The notes below the pieces were generated by a model. It ran no database searches, was not told the origin of the DNA, and was given only the letters and a program-made list of their open reading frames with translations. This document shows, one piece after another, positions 51,974-60,462 of a stretch of DNA of 64,000 bases. Numbering within the stretch: position 1 is the stretch's first letter; every line of letters starts with the position of its first letter. Made by a program: the position numbers and the translations under genes. Source of the DNA: Limosilactobacillus kribbianus (GTDB lineage: Bacteria > Bacillota > Bacilli > Lactobacillales > Lactobacillaceae); the NCBI RefSeq assembly GCF_026413145.1, contig NZ_JAOVYZ010000001.1:1-64000 (forward strand), read 5' to 3'.

Positions 51974-52417
51974 ATGGAATCACTAACCCAGCGATTTCGC
52001 CGGCTGTTTGTCAACAGCAACCTCCGCATCAGCATGACAGAGCTGGCTAAGGAGACCGGGGTGTCGCCACGCCAGATCCGCTACTGGGAGCGCAAGGGCT
52101 ACATTCATTCCGACCAGGACGCCGAGAATGCCAACCACCGCTTCGGCCTGGTGACGGTCTGCCGGGTCATCACGATTAAATACTTCCTGGACCAGGGCTA
52201 CACGCTGGCCAAGGCGGTTGAGCATGAACAGCAGCACCGACTGACGATGAAGATTTTTCGTCAGTTTCTCGCCGACCGGATTGAAAATATTCAACAGGTC
52301 GATTCAAGTAGCGGTGAGGTGGATCTCGGTCCATTAGATGATGACCCGACCCAAGAGGTGTGCGCCCTAATTAAAGATGGTCAAACAAGTATCCATCTTC
52401 GTCCCCGTCGGCAATAA
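51974..52417 (+). CDS. MerR-family transcriptional regulator (GlnR/TnrA-like HTH)
   Basis: A 147-residue regulator with a MerR winged helix at about 18-75 (MTELAKETGVSPRQIRYWERKGYI...LVTVCRVITIKYFLDQGY) and a divergent C-terminus of about 60 residues ending in acidic and basic stretches. No cysteines suited to metal sensing. Start ATG 51974 after GAGG. Divergent from the MDR pump, with shared palindromic operators, so it is likely the pump's drug-responsive repressor and autoregulated. Confidence 0.88.
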   Translation: MESLTQRFRRLFVNSNLRISMTELAKETGVSPRQIRYWERKGYIHSDQDAENANHRFGLVTVCRVITIKYFLDQGYTLAKAVEHEQQHRLTMKIFRQFLADRIENIQQVDSSSGEVDLGPLDDDPTQEVCALIKDGQTSIHLRPRRQ

Positions 52418-52494
52418 GTGATCTTTTCCACTCCATAAAGCTTATTTTGTGGTATGGTGGAATTGACAATACTGATATGAAAGGGACGACACTT

Positions 52495-52842
52495 GTGAGT
52501 GAACAGGGATTGCACTATGCAGACCTCAATGCCGATGCGAAAGAGACGGCTTTGAAGTCCTTCATTGATTACTACATTGACCAGTATGAAAAAGACAGCT
52601 TGGAGATTCTCAGCTCTAAGGTTGACAATGGCATCATGGGGACGATTAATAGCATTCTGAACCTGAATAACTTTATGGGCCACAGTGACTTGGCAGCCGA
52701 GAGTTACCGGCTTTCTAAGTCCTTATACGAAAAGATTTTGAACCAGCTCACGACGGTTTACTACCAGGAAGATGGCGAACCGGTTAAGGACTGGGAACAA
52801 TCTTGGGAAAATCAGGAAGCCAAATTGCCAAGCGAAGACTAA
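52495..52842 (+). CDS. Conserved-looking hypothetical protein (115 aa)
   Basis: Read from GTG 52495, eight bases after AAAGGGA; earlier in-frame starts (ATG 52477) lie in or upstream of that site. The acidic, soluble product is helical (ALKSFIDYYIDQYEKDSLEILSSKVDNGIMG...) without signal or membrane segment. No domain recognised. A -10-like GGTATGGT element is upstream and a perfect 17-bp terminator follows, so it is an independent gene ahead of RNase J. Confidence 0.65.
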   Translation: MSEQGLHYADLNADAKETALKSFIDYYIDQYEKDSLEILSSKVDNGIMGTINSILNLNNFMGHSDLAAESYRLSKSLYEKILNQLTTVYYQEDGEPVKDWEQSWENQEAKLPSED

Positions 52843-52856
52843 AATTGAACTGAACT

Positions 52857-52902
52857 AGCAAAAGGACGACATCTTTTAAGGGGATGTCGTCCTTTTGCTT
52901 AA
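52857..52902 (+). terminator. Strong terminator
   Basis: GCAAAAGGACGACATC pairs perfectly with GATGTCGTCCTTTTGC around a short loop. Confidence 0.9.
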
Positions 52903-52921
52903 TCACTATCCTCTATTATCT

Positions 52922-53091
52922 AGTTGTGGTAAAATAAATCTAGTTTTACGTACGGATAAAAAATAACCCAACTTGATTGCCAATTGAATATTTTCACCGC
53001 CCTTGTTCTATCAACAAAGCGGTTCTTTTGGCCTACTTATTTTTCCGTTCTTGACGCGAAGATTAAAAATTTAAAAGGAAAGAAAGGTATT
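52922..53091 (+). promoter_or_regulatory. Promoter and long leader of the RNase J gene
   Basis: An extended -10 (TGTGGTAAAAT near 52924-52934) precedes an untranslated leader of about 150 nt. Long leaders that RNases cleave to autoregulate are known for other RNases; nothing in the leader proves that here. I see no other gene in it. Confidence 0.4.
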
Positions 53092-54975
53092 ATGGCAAAG
53101 TTAAAGATTAAGAATAACGAAGTTGCCTTTTACGCCATGGGTGGCCTTGGCGAAATTGGTAAGAACATGTACTGTGTCCAGTTCCAAGACGAAATTGTCA
53201 TCATTGACTGTGGAGTTCTCTTCCCCGAAGACGAGTTGCTCGGGGTTGATTATGTCATTCAGAACTATGACTATCTGGTTGAAAATAAGGACAAGATCAA
53301 GGGAATTTTCATTACCCACGGTCACGAAGACCACATTGGGGGGCTGCCATTCCTCCTGCAAAAGATCAACGTGCCGATCTACGCGACCCCGTTTGCAATG
53401 TCCTTGATCAAGGGCAAGCTGGATGAAAAGCACCTGCTGCGCAACGCCGAACTGCACGAGATCGATGAATTCGATGAGGTGCACTTCAAGAAGCTCTGGG
53501 TCAGCTTTTTCCGGACGACCCACTCGATTCCCGACACAATTGGGGTAGCCGTTCACACGCCACAGGGGACGGTTGTTTACACCGGGGACTTCAAGTTTGA
53601 CCTGACACCGGTTGGTCACTTGCCGGGCCCGAACCTCCAGCAGATGGCTAAGTTGGGGGATGATGGGGTCCTTTTGCTGGCCTCCGATTCGACCAACGCC
53701 GAACGACCACAGTTCACCAAGTCCGAGCGGTGGGTTGACGTCCACATTCGGCGGATCTTCGAACGGATCAAGGGACGGATTATCTTCGCATCCTTCGCCT
53801 CCAACGTTTACCGGTTGCGGGAAGCCTCCGATGCGGCGATTGCCCAGGGCCGGAAGATTGCGGTCTTTGGTCGGAGCATGGAAAACGCCATTGCGGCTGG
53901 GCAGGAGCTCGGTTACTTGAACATCCCGAAGGACTCGCTGATCGACCAAAATGAAATTAACAACTATCCACCAGAGAAAGTTCTGATCATGTGTACCGGG
54001 TCCCAGGGTGAACCGATGGCGGCTCTGAGCCGGATCGCCAACGGTACCCACCGGCAGATTTCCATCCAGCCAGGCGACACGGTGGTCTTCTCTTCCAACC
54101 CGATTCCGGGGAACACCACCAGCGTCAACGCCCTAATTAACAAGCTGGAAGAGGACGGTGCCTCCGTTGTCCACGGTTACGTCAACAACATCCACACCTC
54201 TGGGCACGGTGGCCAGGTCGACCAGGAATTTATGCTGCGCCTGATGAAGCCGAAGTTCTTCGCGCCGGTCCACGGTGAATACCGGATGCAGAAGATTCAT
54301 ACCAAGCTGGCTCAGCTGACTGGAGTGCCGAAGGATAACTGTTATATCCTGGAGAACGGGGATGTCTTAGCCCTGACCAAGGATTCCTGTCGCCTGGCCG
54401 ATCACATTGACAGCGTTAGTGACGTTTACATCGATGGTCGAGATGCCGGCGACACGGTCGGTAACCCCGAAATTCGTGAACGGCGCCTACTGTCCGAGGA
54501 AGGGGTCGTAACTGCCATTGCCGTGGTCGATCTGAAGGATTATCAGATCGTGGCTGGACCAGATATCGTTTCCCGGGGCTTCGTCTACATGCACGAATCC
54601 CAGGAACTAATCAAGGCCGCCAACCATGAGGTTTTCTGGGCAATCCTCAATACCTTCAAGAACCACAAGCATGTCGATCAACGGGCATTGAACCGGACGA
54701 TTGTCAGTCGGCTGCAAAAGCTGCTCTTTGATCGGACGGGCCGCAAGCCAGTCATTATTCCAATGATCACGATCTTAAATGGTGATAACCGGGCAGAGAA
54801 CCATCATTACCGCCGTTCCAATCACCGCAATAACAATAATAAGAATGAACACCGAGAACACAGTGCCAAGAATGCCAAGGCTCATCAACAGGGCAAGGGC
54901 AACAATCACCAGCACCACCGGCGTTCTCATTCCAATAAGCAAGAGCATGAAAAACAAGCCGTGGCTAACGATTAG
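53092..54975 (+). CDS. rnjA: Ribonuclease J (beta-CASP metallo-beta-lactamase RNase)
   Basis: A 627-residue 5'-3' exo- and endoribonuclease central to mRNA decay and rRNA maturation. The zinc motif HGHEDHIGG (about 73-81) is intact, followed by the beta-CASP region (RSMENAI, GSQGEPMAAL) and HGEYRM; so this is the active J1-type subunit. The family ends near residue 555; here a ~65-residue tail rich in His, Asn, Lys and Arg follows (HHYRRSNHRNNNNKNEHREH...). Start set at ATG 53092 after AAAGGAAAG; an upstream open frame to 52984 lacks a binding site. Confidence 0.93.
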   Translation: MAKLKIKNNEVAFYAMGGLGEIGKNMYCVQFQDEIVIIDCGVLFPEDELLGVDYVIQNYDYLVENKDKIKGIFITHGHEDHIGGLPFLLQKINVPIYATPFAMSLIKGKLDEKHLLRNAELHEIDEFDEVHFKKLWVSFFRTTHSIPDTIGVAVHTPQGTVVYTGDFKFDLTPVGHLPGPNLQQMAKLGDDGVLLLASDSTNAERPQFTKSERWVDVHIRRIFERIKGRIIFASFASNVYRLREASDAAIAQGRKIAVFGRSMENAIAAGQELGYLNIPKDSLIDQNEINNYPPEKVLIMCTGSQGEPMAALSRIANGTHRQISIQPGDTVVFSSNPIPGNTTSVNALINKLEEDGASVVHGYVNNIHTSGHGGQVDQEFMLRLMKPKFFAPVHGEYRMQKIHTKLAQLTGVPKDNCYILENGDVLALTKDSCRLADHIDSVSDVYIDGRDAGDTVGNPEIRERRLLSEEGVVTAIAVVDLKDYQIVAGPDIVSRGFVYMHESQELIKAANHEVFWAILNTFKNHKHVDQRALNRTIVSRLQKLLFDRTGRKPVIIPMITILNGDNRAENHHYRRSNHRNNNNKNEHREHSAKNAKAHQQGKGNNHQHHRRSHSNKQEHEKQAVAND

Positions 54976-54987
54976 CCAGTCGAGACA

Positions 54988-55032
54988 AAAGAGATTTGCG
55001 GAAAAGAAGATTTTCGCAGGTCTCTTTTTTCG
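54988..55032 (+). terminator. Terminator of the RNase J gene
   Basis: AAAAGAGATTTGCG pairs with CGCAGGTCTCTTTTTT with one bulge; T run. Confidence 0.85.
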
Positions 55033-55114
55033 TTTTCGATTAAAATTAAGTAAATTTTCTGGTATGATCAAAGTTAACAGATCGTGAATCAAAAAAGAGA
55101 GGAAGGAATTCCAG

Positions 55115-56305
55115 ATGTCTGGAAGTGATTACCTAAGAATCTGGTACCGGGTACAGATCGGTACCACCCTATTAATTTTAGCGATGATGATGATTCGGAA
55201 CTACGAATTTGATCGTCGCCGGATCGCGGCTTTGCTGTTGATAATGGTAGCAGTGCTCGCCATCGGATTAGCGGTCGAGGTATTTGCGGATCGGTTACCG
55301 GCCATTGTCAACCGCCTGAATGCCTGGCTTCAGGTATTCTTACAGCCCTTAATCTTAATTATGGCCTGGGACGTTATTACCCGGGAAATAATTGTGCTGC
55401 TACACTTGCCATCACGGGGTGTGGTAACGCTGATGATTGTTTACTACTTTGTGATGTTCGCTCCCTTTGCCAATGTGATCGGCAGTCAGCTGACCCTAAG
55501 CGTAGAACGGTTCATCTTTGCCTGCTGGACAGTTTTGGTGGCCTTTTTGCCTCTAATGGCCCTGCCGACGAATCTGATCGATAATCGATACCTCTTGATG
55601 GGCCTGTCGACCGGCGCCGTGGGTTCGGTTGCCTACTTCATTTTGATAATGACGGCGATGCGAGCATGGAAGCTTTCCTGGCCCGGCCTGCGTCCCCAGT
55701 GGAGCAGTGACTTCAATTGGTGGATTTTTCTAGGACTGGTGGCATTGGATCTTCTGTTTACGTTCCTTAATGTTGGAGAAATGCCGGATCTGCGTCATGC
55801 CAGCCTCGACCTGACCATGTCGGCCTTCGAAGCAGCGGTCCTTGAGGAGACCCTTTTTCGTTTTGCCATGCTGGGGATTCTCTTCTATGCCTGGCGCAAC
55901 ATCAAGCAGCGTCTCCCGCTTGCAATTGTAACTAGCTCGGCCCTCTTTGGCTTGCTGCATCTGACCAACGCTACTTTGCAGCACTGGGACATGACGATCT
56001 TACAGGCGATCTCCGCTTTTGCACTGGGGCTTTTCTTCGCTGTAGTCTACGTCTACACTGGCCAACTGTGGCTGGCGATGCTGATGCACGGCCTGCTTGA
56101 CTGGACCAGCTTTGTTGTCACCGGCAGCGACCTGATGCGGGGAACGACAACCTGGCAGGACTGGGTTAGCGTCTTAATTGAGTTAGCAATCTTTGGCGGA
56201 GTAACAGCCTGGATGATGTTCGGCAAGCGACGGCAGTTCATGGAACGCCACGTAGCCCGTTTGACGGGTGAGCATCAGCACTTTGGCTTTATGATTCATT
56301 ATTAA
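55115..56305 (+). CDS. CPBP family intramembrane glutamic endopeptidase
   Basis: A 396-residue membrane protein with about ten helices. The Abi/CPBP motifs are present: E244-E245-T-L-F-R249, FGLLHL and HGLLDW. In lactic acid bacteria such proteases include bacteriocin self-immunity proteins and Rce1-like enzymes, but no bacteriocin gene is nearby, so the substrate is open. Longer than the minimal family because of ~200 N-terminal residues of extra helices. Monocistronic after AGGAAGG. Confidence 0.88.
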   Translation: MSGSDYLRIWYRVQIGTTLLILAMMMIRNYEFDRRRIAALLLIMVAVLAIGLAVEVFADRLPAIVNRLNAWLQVFLQPLILIMAWDVITREIIVLLHLPSRGVVTLMIVYYFVMFAPFANVIGSQLTLSVERFIFACWTVLVAFLPLMALPTNLIDNRYLLMGLSTGAVGSVAYFILIMTAMRAWKLSWPGLRPQWSSDFNWWIFLGLVALDLLFTFLNVGEMPDLRHASLDLTMSAFEAAVLEETLFRFAMLGILFYAWRNIKQRLPLAIVTSSALFGLLHLTNATLQHWDMTILQAISAFALGLFFAVVYVYTGQLWLAMLMHGLLDWTSFVVTGSDLMRGTTTWQDWVSVLIELAIFGGVTAWMMFGKRRQFMERHVARLTGEHQHFGFMIHY

Positions 56306-56310
56306 AGCGC

Positions 56311-56338
56311 GGCGTTGGGAGGACCTAACGCCTTTTTG
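56311..56338 (+). terminator. Terminator of the CPBP gene
   Basis: GGCGTTGGG pairs (one mismatch) with CCTAACGCC, loop AGGA, then T5. Confidence 0.85.
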
Positions 56339-56347
56339 CTATCGTAT

Positions 56348-56473
56348 CAAAAGTACTGTTGATCATACTTTTGTTTTAGGACGACCAAAATTAATTATTT
56401 ACAAACAGCAGATTAGTAGTAACATTAAAGGTGAGTTTAACGAAGACGAGCGGGAAAAGCCTTCATCGTTAAA
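56348..56473 (+). promoter_or_regulatory. Inverted repeats in the leader region of the universal stress gene
   Basis: CAAAAGTA/TACTTTTG (56348-56355, 56366-56373) and TTAACGA/TCGTTAA (about 56438-56473). No clear -35/-10 pair was assigned. Possible regulator sites; nothing further supports them. Confidence 0.3.
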
Positions 56474-56498
56474 TGAGAACATAGAGAGGGGTAGACTA

Positions 56499-56975
56499 AT
56501 GTTCGAAATTAAACCAAAGAAGTTCAAGCGAATCCTCGTTGGGGTTGATGATGCGCCGGACGCCCGGGCAGCATTTTCCTACGCGGTTGATAAGGCCAAG
56601 CGTGATGGTTCTGAACTGGGCATTGTGTCCATTTTAGAAACGGGTCATGTGAGCGTATACCAAATTCTCGATAAGGATTATGTCCACAGCAGCGAAGACG
56701 AGCTGCGCAAGCGGGTAAATGAATACGTGCAGGCGGCCATCGATTACGGGGTCGAACCAAAGAAGATTACCGCCATCGTTGATCAGGGTGAGCGCCCGGC
56801 GGAACGAATTTGTAACCACGTCATTCCGGCCTTCCAGCCTGATCTGCTGATTGTCGGCTCGATTGGGAAGTCGGGCGACCGCAAGGCGGTTGGTTCCCAG
56901 GCTTCCTATATGACCCGCCACGCTGGGACTTCGGTCTTCGTCATTCGGACGACCGCAGTTCAGCGCTACGAATAG
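56499..56975 (+). CDS. Universal stress protein (UspA family)
   Basis: A 158-residue cytoplasmic protein. RILVGVDDAPDAR near the N-terminus and the C-terminal GSIGKSGDRKAVGSQASYMTRHA (variant of G2xG9GS nucleotide motif) identify it; ATP binding is likely. Helps survival under stress in other bacteria. GAGGGG precedes the ATG. Terminated by a GC-rich hairpin; the adjacent metal transport genes have their own promoter. Confidence 0.9.
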   Translation: MFEIKPKKFKRILVGVDDAPDARAAFSYAVDKAKRDGSELGIVSILETGHVSVYQILDKDYVHSSEDELRKRVNEYVQAAIDYGVEPKKITAIVDQGERPAERICNHVIPAFQPDLLIVGSIGKSGDRKAVGSQASYMTRHAGTSVFVIRTTAVQRYE

Positions 56976-56993
56976 AATTGTCTTAAAGCCAAT

Positions 56994-57026
56994 GAAAGCG
57001 ATTGCCAATCCGGCGATCGCTTTTTA
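56994..57026 (+). terminator. Terminator of the universal stress gene
   Basis: AAAGCGAT with inner GCC pairs with GGC and ATCGCTTTTT. Confidence 0.8.
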
Positions 57027-57099
57027 AAATTTAATTTGGAATATTTCTAAATACATATGATTGAGAGTGGTAATAGCGTTGCTTATTTGTATTCTTATG

Positions 57100-57114
57100 T
57101 TATAATGATTCTAA
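57100..57114 (+). promoter_or_regulatory. Fur/PerR-type box over the -10 of the VIT operon
   Basis: TTATAATGATTCTAA matches the PerR consensus TTATAATNATTATAA at all but one position and contains the TATAAT -10 (57101-57106). Repression by a Fur-family metalloregulator is the natural reading. Confidence 0.55.
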
Positions 57115-57136
57115 ATTAGTCAAAGAGGGTGCGAGA

Positions 57137-57820
57137 ATGCAAAGGAAGAAAATGTCATTGGCACAAAAAGTCAATGTGCTGCGGGCCAGCGTCATGGGAG
57201 CCAATGACGGGATTATTTCCGTCGCTGGGATCGTCATTGGGGTCGCGGCCGCGACTAGTAATCCATACTCAATCCTGATTTCTGGCCTGTCTGGCAGCCT
57301 GGCCGGAACCATTTCAATGTGCATGGGCGAATACGTCTCCGTCTCGACCCAGAAGGACTCCCAGAAGATGGCGCTGATCAGTGAACGGCAGCGGTTAGAA
57401 GACCAGTACCAGCAGGAATTTAACTACGTGCAGAAGAAATACGAAGCTCAGGACATTGCTCCCGAGCTCGCCTACCAAGCAACCAAGGAATTGATGGACA
57501 AGGATGCTTTGGGGACCGCTGTTCAGGAGCGCTACGGTTTTAACCCGCGGGACTTTACGAGTCCGTACGCGGCGGCCATTGCTTCCTTCATCTCCTTTCC
57601 AACCGGCTCAATCCTGCCAATGCTGGCGGTAACGATGGCCCCGGGCAATATCCGAATCATCGCTACGATGGCGGCAGTTCTGGTGGCCCTGCTAATTACC
57701 GGTTACTGCGCGGCGATCTTGAGCAAGGCTGACCGGGTCAAGTCAATGCTGCGTAACGCCACGGCCGGTTTGCTAACGATGGGCGTGACCTACTTGATCG
57801 GTCAGCTCTTTGCGCGCTAA
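57137..57820 (+). CDS. VIT1/CCC1 family iron/manganese transporter
   Basis: A 227-residue membrane protein with five helices. VMGANDGIISVAGIVIGVAAAT (about 19-40) with Asn/Asp and CMGEYVSVSTQKD near 62-74 are family marks. Exports or sequesters Fe2+ or Mn2+. Its helices 1-2 region is followed by the long cytoplasmic stretch (75-140). AGAGGGTG precedes the start; 14 bp separate it from a paralogous gene. Confidence 0.88.
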   Translation: MQRKKMSLAQKVNVLRASVMGANDGIISVAGIVIGVAAATSNPYSILISGLSGSLAGTISMCMGEYVSVSTQKDSQKMALISERQRLEDQYQQEFNYVQKKYEAQDIAPELAYQATKELMDKDALGTAVQERYGFNPRDFTSPYAAAIASFISFPTGSILPMLAVTMAPGNIRIIATMAAVLVALLITGYCAAILSKADRVKSMLRNATAGLLTMGVTYLIGQLFAR

Positions 57821-57834
57821 GGGGGTGCAGGTAA

Positions 57835-58521
57835 ATGGCAAAAATTAAACGCCAAAAGCAAACGATGGAGGAAAAACTGAATACTCTTCGTGCCGGGGTG
57901 TTGGGATCTAACGACGGGATTTTGACCGTCGTTGGGGTTCTGGTTTCCGTGGCGGCGGCGACCTCCAACCGCTTTACGATTTTTATCGCCGGCCTATCCG
58001 ACCTGCTCGCCTGTGCCTTTTCGATGGCCTGCGGGGAGTATGCGTCGGTTTCTACTCAGCGGGACACCGAAGAATCCGCCGTGGCCAAAGAAGAACGCCT
58101 GCTCAAGACCGACTTTGCCGGTGAGCTAGCGGCGGTCCAGCAGTACTATGTCAATAAGGGGGTCACGCCGGAAACCTCTATGGCGATTGCCAAGGATTTG
58201 CTAAACAAAAAGTCACTGCAGACAATGGTCCGGATCAAGTATGACATTGAACTTGGCCACTTCCTGAGCCCCTGGGACGCGGCCTGGTCGTCTCTTTTCA
58301 GTGCGGCCGCCGGTGGACTCTTCCCACTGATGGCGATGACCTTTGCACCAGATGCCCTGAAATGGTACGCGGTGATTCTCGCTGTCGTTCTCACCAGCGC
58401 TCTGACCGGGTTTATCAGTTCAAAGCTGGGGAACGGTCTGGTAAAGGTGGCGGTGATGCGTAATATCATCATCGCCTTGATTACCGTTGCCATCCACTAT
58501 GGCGTAGGGAAACTGTTTTAA
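57835..58521 (+). CDS. VIT1/CCC1 family iron/manganese transporter (paralogue)
   Basis: A 228-residue paralogue of the preceding gene with the same layout: VLGSNDGILTVVGVLVSVAAATS and ACGEYASVSTQRD. Divergent mainly in the cytoplasmic loop. GGGGGTG lies before the ATG. Tandem VIT genes probably arose by duplication; the pair could form heteromers or have different metal preference (inference). Confidence 0.88.
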   Translation: MAKIKRQKQTMEEKLNTLRAGVLGSNDGILTVVGVLVSVAAATSNRFTIFIAGLSDLLACAFSMACGEYASVSTQRDTEESAVAKEERLLKTDFAGELAAVQQYYVNKGVTPETSMAIAKDLLNKKSLQTMVRIKYDIELGHFLSPWDAAWSSLFSAAAGGLFPLMAMTFAPDALKWYAVILAVVLTSALTGFISSKLGNGLVKVAVMRNIIIALITVAIHYGVGKLF

Positions 58522-58530
58522 ATAATATTG

Positions 58531-58567
58531 AAAAAGGGTATCCGTCGAGCAAACGGATACCCTTTTG
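58531..58567. terminator. Bidirectional terminator
   Basis: AAAAGGGTATCCGT pairs perfectly with ACGGATACCCTTTT; between converging VIT and CDF genes. Confidence 0.9.
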
Positions 58568-58579
58568 AGTTGATCTGAA

Positions 58580-59518
58580 TTATTTTTCTGGTTCTGACGA
58601 AGCCTTATAGCCGCCCGGCCGGATAACGTGTTCTTCGTCGACCGGGGTGTTGAAGAGCTCCTCGTCCCTTCCCCGTGCACATTCGGCTTGGAGGGTGATA
58701 TGACAGATCCCGTATTTGTGGCGGAGGATATCCTCAACCTGGGCGTAGATCGGCTCCACCTGGCTTAAGAGCAGGTCTTGGCAGTTGAGGTGGGCGGAGA
58801 AAATGATCCGGTGTTCATCGATCATCCAGGCGTGAACGTGGTGGACGGCCTCGACACCAGGCACCTGCTTAATATCTGCGGCGATCTGCTCGTAGTCAAG
58901 GTCTGGTGACGACTGCATCAGGATCTTGATGGTCTGGACGATGATCGGCCAGGATTCGTAGCCGATGTAGAGGGCCACACCGATCGTCAGGGCCGGATCG
59001 AGCCACGGGACGTTGACAAAGGTCAGAATCACCCCACCGATGATCACGGCTACTGAGGAGAGGGCGTCGCTTAAAACGTGCAGGTAGGTTGCCTTGACGT
59101 TCAGACTGTCATGGCTGCCAGAATGCAGTAGGAGGGCGGAGACTAGGTTGGCTACCAACCCGACGATGGCCACCGTCAGCATGATGCCCCCGTTGATGTG
59201 CTCGGGGTGCCCAAGTCGTTGAATTGCCTCGCCGATCAGGAAGATGGCGATGATGATCAGGAGAAGACTGTTGGTCAAAGCAGACAAAATTTCCGCCCGC
59301 CGGTAGCCATAGGTCCGCTGCTTGGTTTCTGGCCGCGAGCCAAGGTGCTGGGCAAAGTAGCCGAGGACGATCGAAAACGAATCGCCCATGTTGTGGAAGG
59401 CGTCCGAGAGCAGGGCTAGACTGCCGGAAACCAGTCCCCCAACGATTTCGACAATGGTAATCAGAACGTTAAGCAGGGTCACCGCTAAGAAGCGTTTCCC
59501 GGTGATCTTTTCTTCCAT
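58580..59518 (-). CDS. Cation diffusion facilitator (CzcD-like zinc exporter)
   Basis: A 312-residue CDF transporter with six membrane helices and a cytoplasmic C-terminal domain. Site-A residues are in SDAFHNMGD (about 38-46) and HVLSDALSS (about 146-154), the HxxxD/DxxxD pattern typical of Zn2+. His-rich HHVHAW lies in the C-terminal domain. Exports Zn2+, possibly Co2+ or Mn2+. AAGGAG precedes the start; divergent from the DtxR-type gene. Confidence 0.9.
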   Translation of the reverse strand: MEEKITGKRFLAVTLLNVLITIVEIVGGLVSGSLALLSDAFHNMGDSFSIVLGYFAQHLGSRPETKQRTYGYRRAEILSALTNSLLLIIIAIFLIGEAIQRLGHPEHINGGIMLTVAIVGLVANLVSALLLHSGSHDSLNVKATYLHVLSDALSSVAVIIGGVILTFVNVPWLDPALTIGVALYIGYESWPIIVQTIKILMQSSPDLDYEQIAADIKQVPGVEAVHHVHAWMIDEHRIIFSAHLNCQDLLLSQVEPIYAQVEDILRHKYGICHITLQAECARGRDEELFNTPVDEEHVIRPGGYKASSEPEK

Positions 59519-59598
59519 TTTAGTGGTCTCCTTGTTTTAAGAATTGCAATTGTTTACCCAAACGGCTTATAATTACTAAATGTTGCTGAATTAAAAAG

Positions 59599-59637
59599 TT
59601 AGGGTTTCCAAATCACACTTTTATGATATGCTATAAT
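59599..59637 (+). promoter_or_regulatory. Promoter region of the DtxR-type regulator with possible metal-regulator site
   Basis: An extended -10 (TGCTATAAT, TATAAT at 59632-59637) and, upstream, TTAGGGTTTCCAAA (59599-59612), which resembles the DtxR/MntR pattern TTAGGN4CCTAA with one mismatch. A second CCTA...TAGG pair lies just downstream of the -10. Confidence 0.4.
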
Positions 59638-59716
59638 ATTCCTAGATTCAACTTAGGACTAAATTAATGTTTTCGTGACCGTTCGCAGGCCAGATTCTTA
59701 CTGTAGAGGTGAATTA

Positions 59717-60373
59717 ATGTTGACTCCAATGAAGGAAGACTATTTGAAGATCATTTTTGAGCTGGGGGGCAGCTACAAAAAAGTTTCTAATAAAGAAATT
59801 TCCCTTGGATTGGGAATTGCTGCCGGTTCCGTGACCGAAATGATTTCCAAGCTGTCTGATGAGGGGCTGGTCATCCATGAACCGTATGCGGGCATTTCAC
59901 TAACCAAGAAGGGGCAGCGCTATGCGGCCGAATTGGTCCGCAAGCACCGTCTCTGGGAAACCTTTTTGGTTAATAAGCTAAATTATAATTTCGCCGATGT
60001 GCATTCTGAGGCTGAGGTCCTGGAGCACCAGACCAGTGACCGCCTGGCAACGGCCCTGGATGACTTTCTCCAGCACCCGAAAACCTGCCCGCATGGTGGG
60101 GTGATCCCGGCTGCCAATGGCCACTTTCCAGACGTCAGTCACCGTCTGCTGGCGGACGCCAAGGATGGCGAAGAGGTCGAACTAGAACGTTTCCTAGACA
60201 ACCACGAGCTGCTGACCTATCTGGAAGAGCTCGGCCTACGTCCCCAGGAACGGGTCACGGTGGTTCGCCACGAACCATTCGAGGGGCCAATCGTGATTAA
60301 GAAGGTTGGCCAGGAGGCACCAATCAACGTGTCTTACAAGGCTGCCCACAATATCTTCATCAAGGAAAAATAA
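59717..60373 (+). CDS. DtxR/MntR-family metalloregulator
   Basis: A 218-residue regulator: winged helix at 1-70 (TPMKEDYLKIIFELGG...GSVTEMISKLSDEGLV), dimerisation domain with metal ligands (VRKHRLWETFL, AEVLEH, CPHG) and a C-terminal FeoA/SH3-like domain (about 150-218). Ligand set fits Mn2+ or Fe2+ sensing, as in MntR/ScaR/IdeR. ATG 59717 follows AGAGGTGA. Its position between a CDF exporter, two VIT transporters and downstream genes suggests it governs part of this metal cluster. Confidence 0.9.
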   Translation: MLTPMKEDYLKIIFELGGSYKKVSNKEISLGLGIAAGSVTEMISKLSDEGLVIHEPYAGISLTKKGQRYAAELVRKHRLWETFLVNKLNYNFADVHSEAEVLEHQTSDRLATALDDFLQHPKTCPHGGVIPAANGHFPDVSHRLLADAKDGEEVELERFLDNHELLTYLEELGLRPQERVTVVRHEPFEGPIVIKKVGQEAPINVSYKAAHNIFIKEK

Positions 60374-60378
60374 AATTA

Positions 60379-60418
60379 AAAGGTCCAGCAAACGAAAAAA
60401 TGTTTGCGGGGCCTTTAA
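60379..60418 (+). terminator. Terminator of the DtxR-type gene
   Basis: AAAGG-CC-GCAAAC pairs with GTTTGC-GG-CCTTT. Confidence 0.8.
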
Positions 60419-60462
60419 AAATTGCTAAAATACCACTTGTAAGTTGAAAAGGGGGCGGCAAA

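Noticed and set aside
53101-54051. A 316-codon minus-strand frame over the RNase J gene
   Set aside because: Antisense to an unmistakable RNase J; no start signal.
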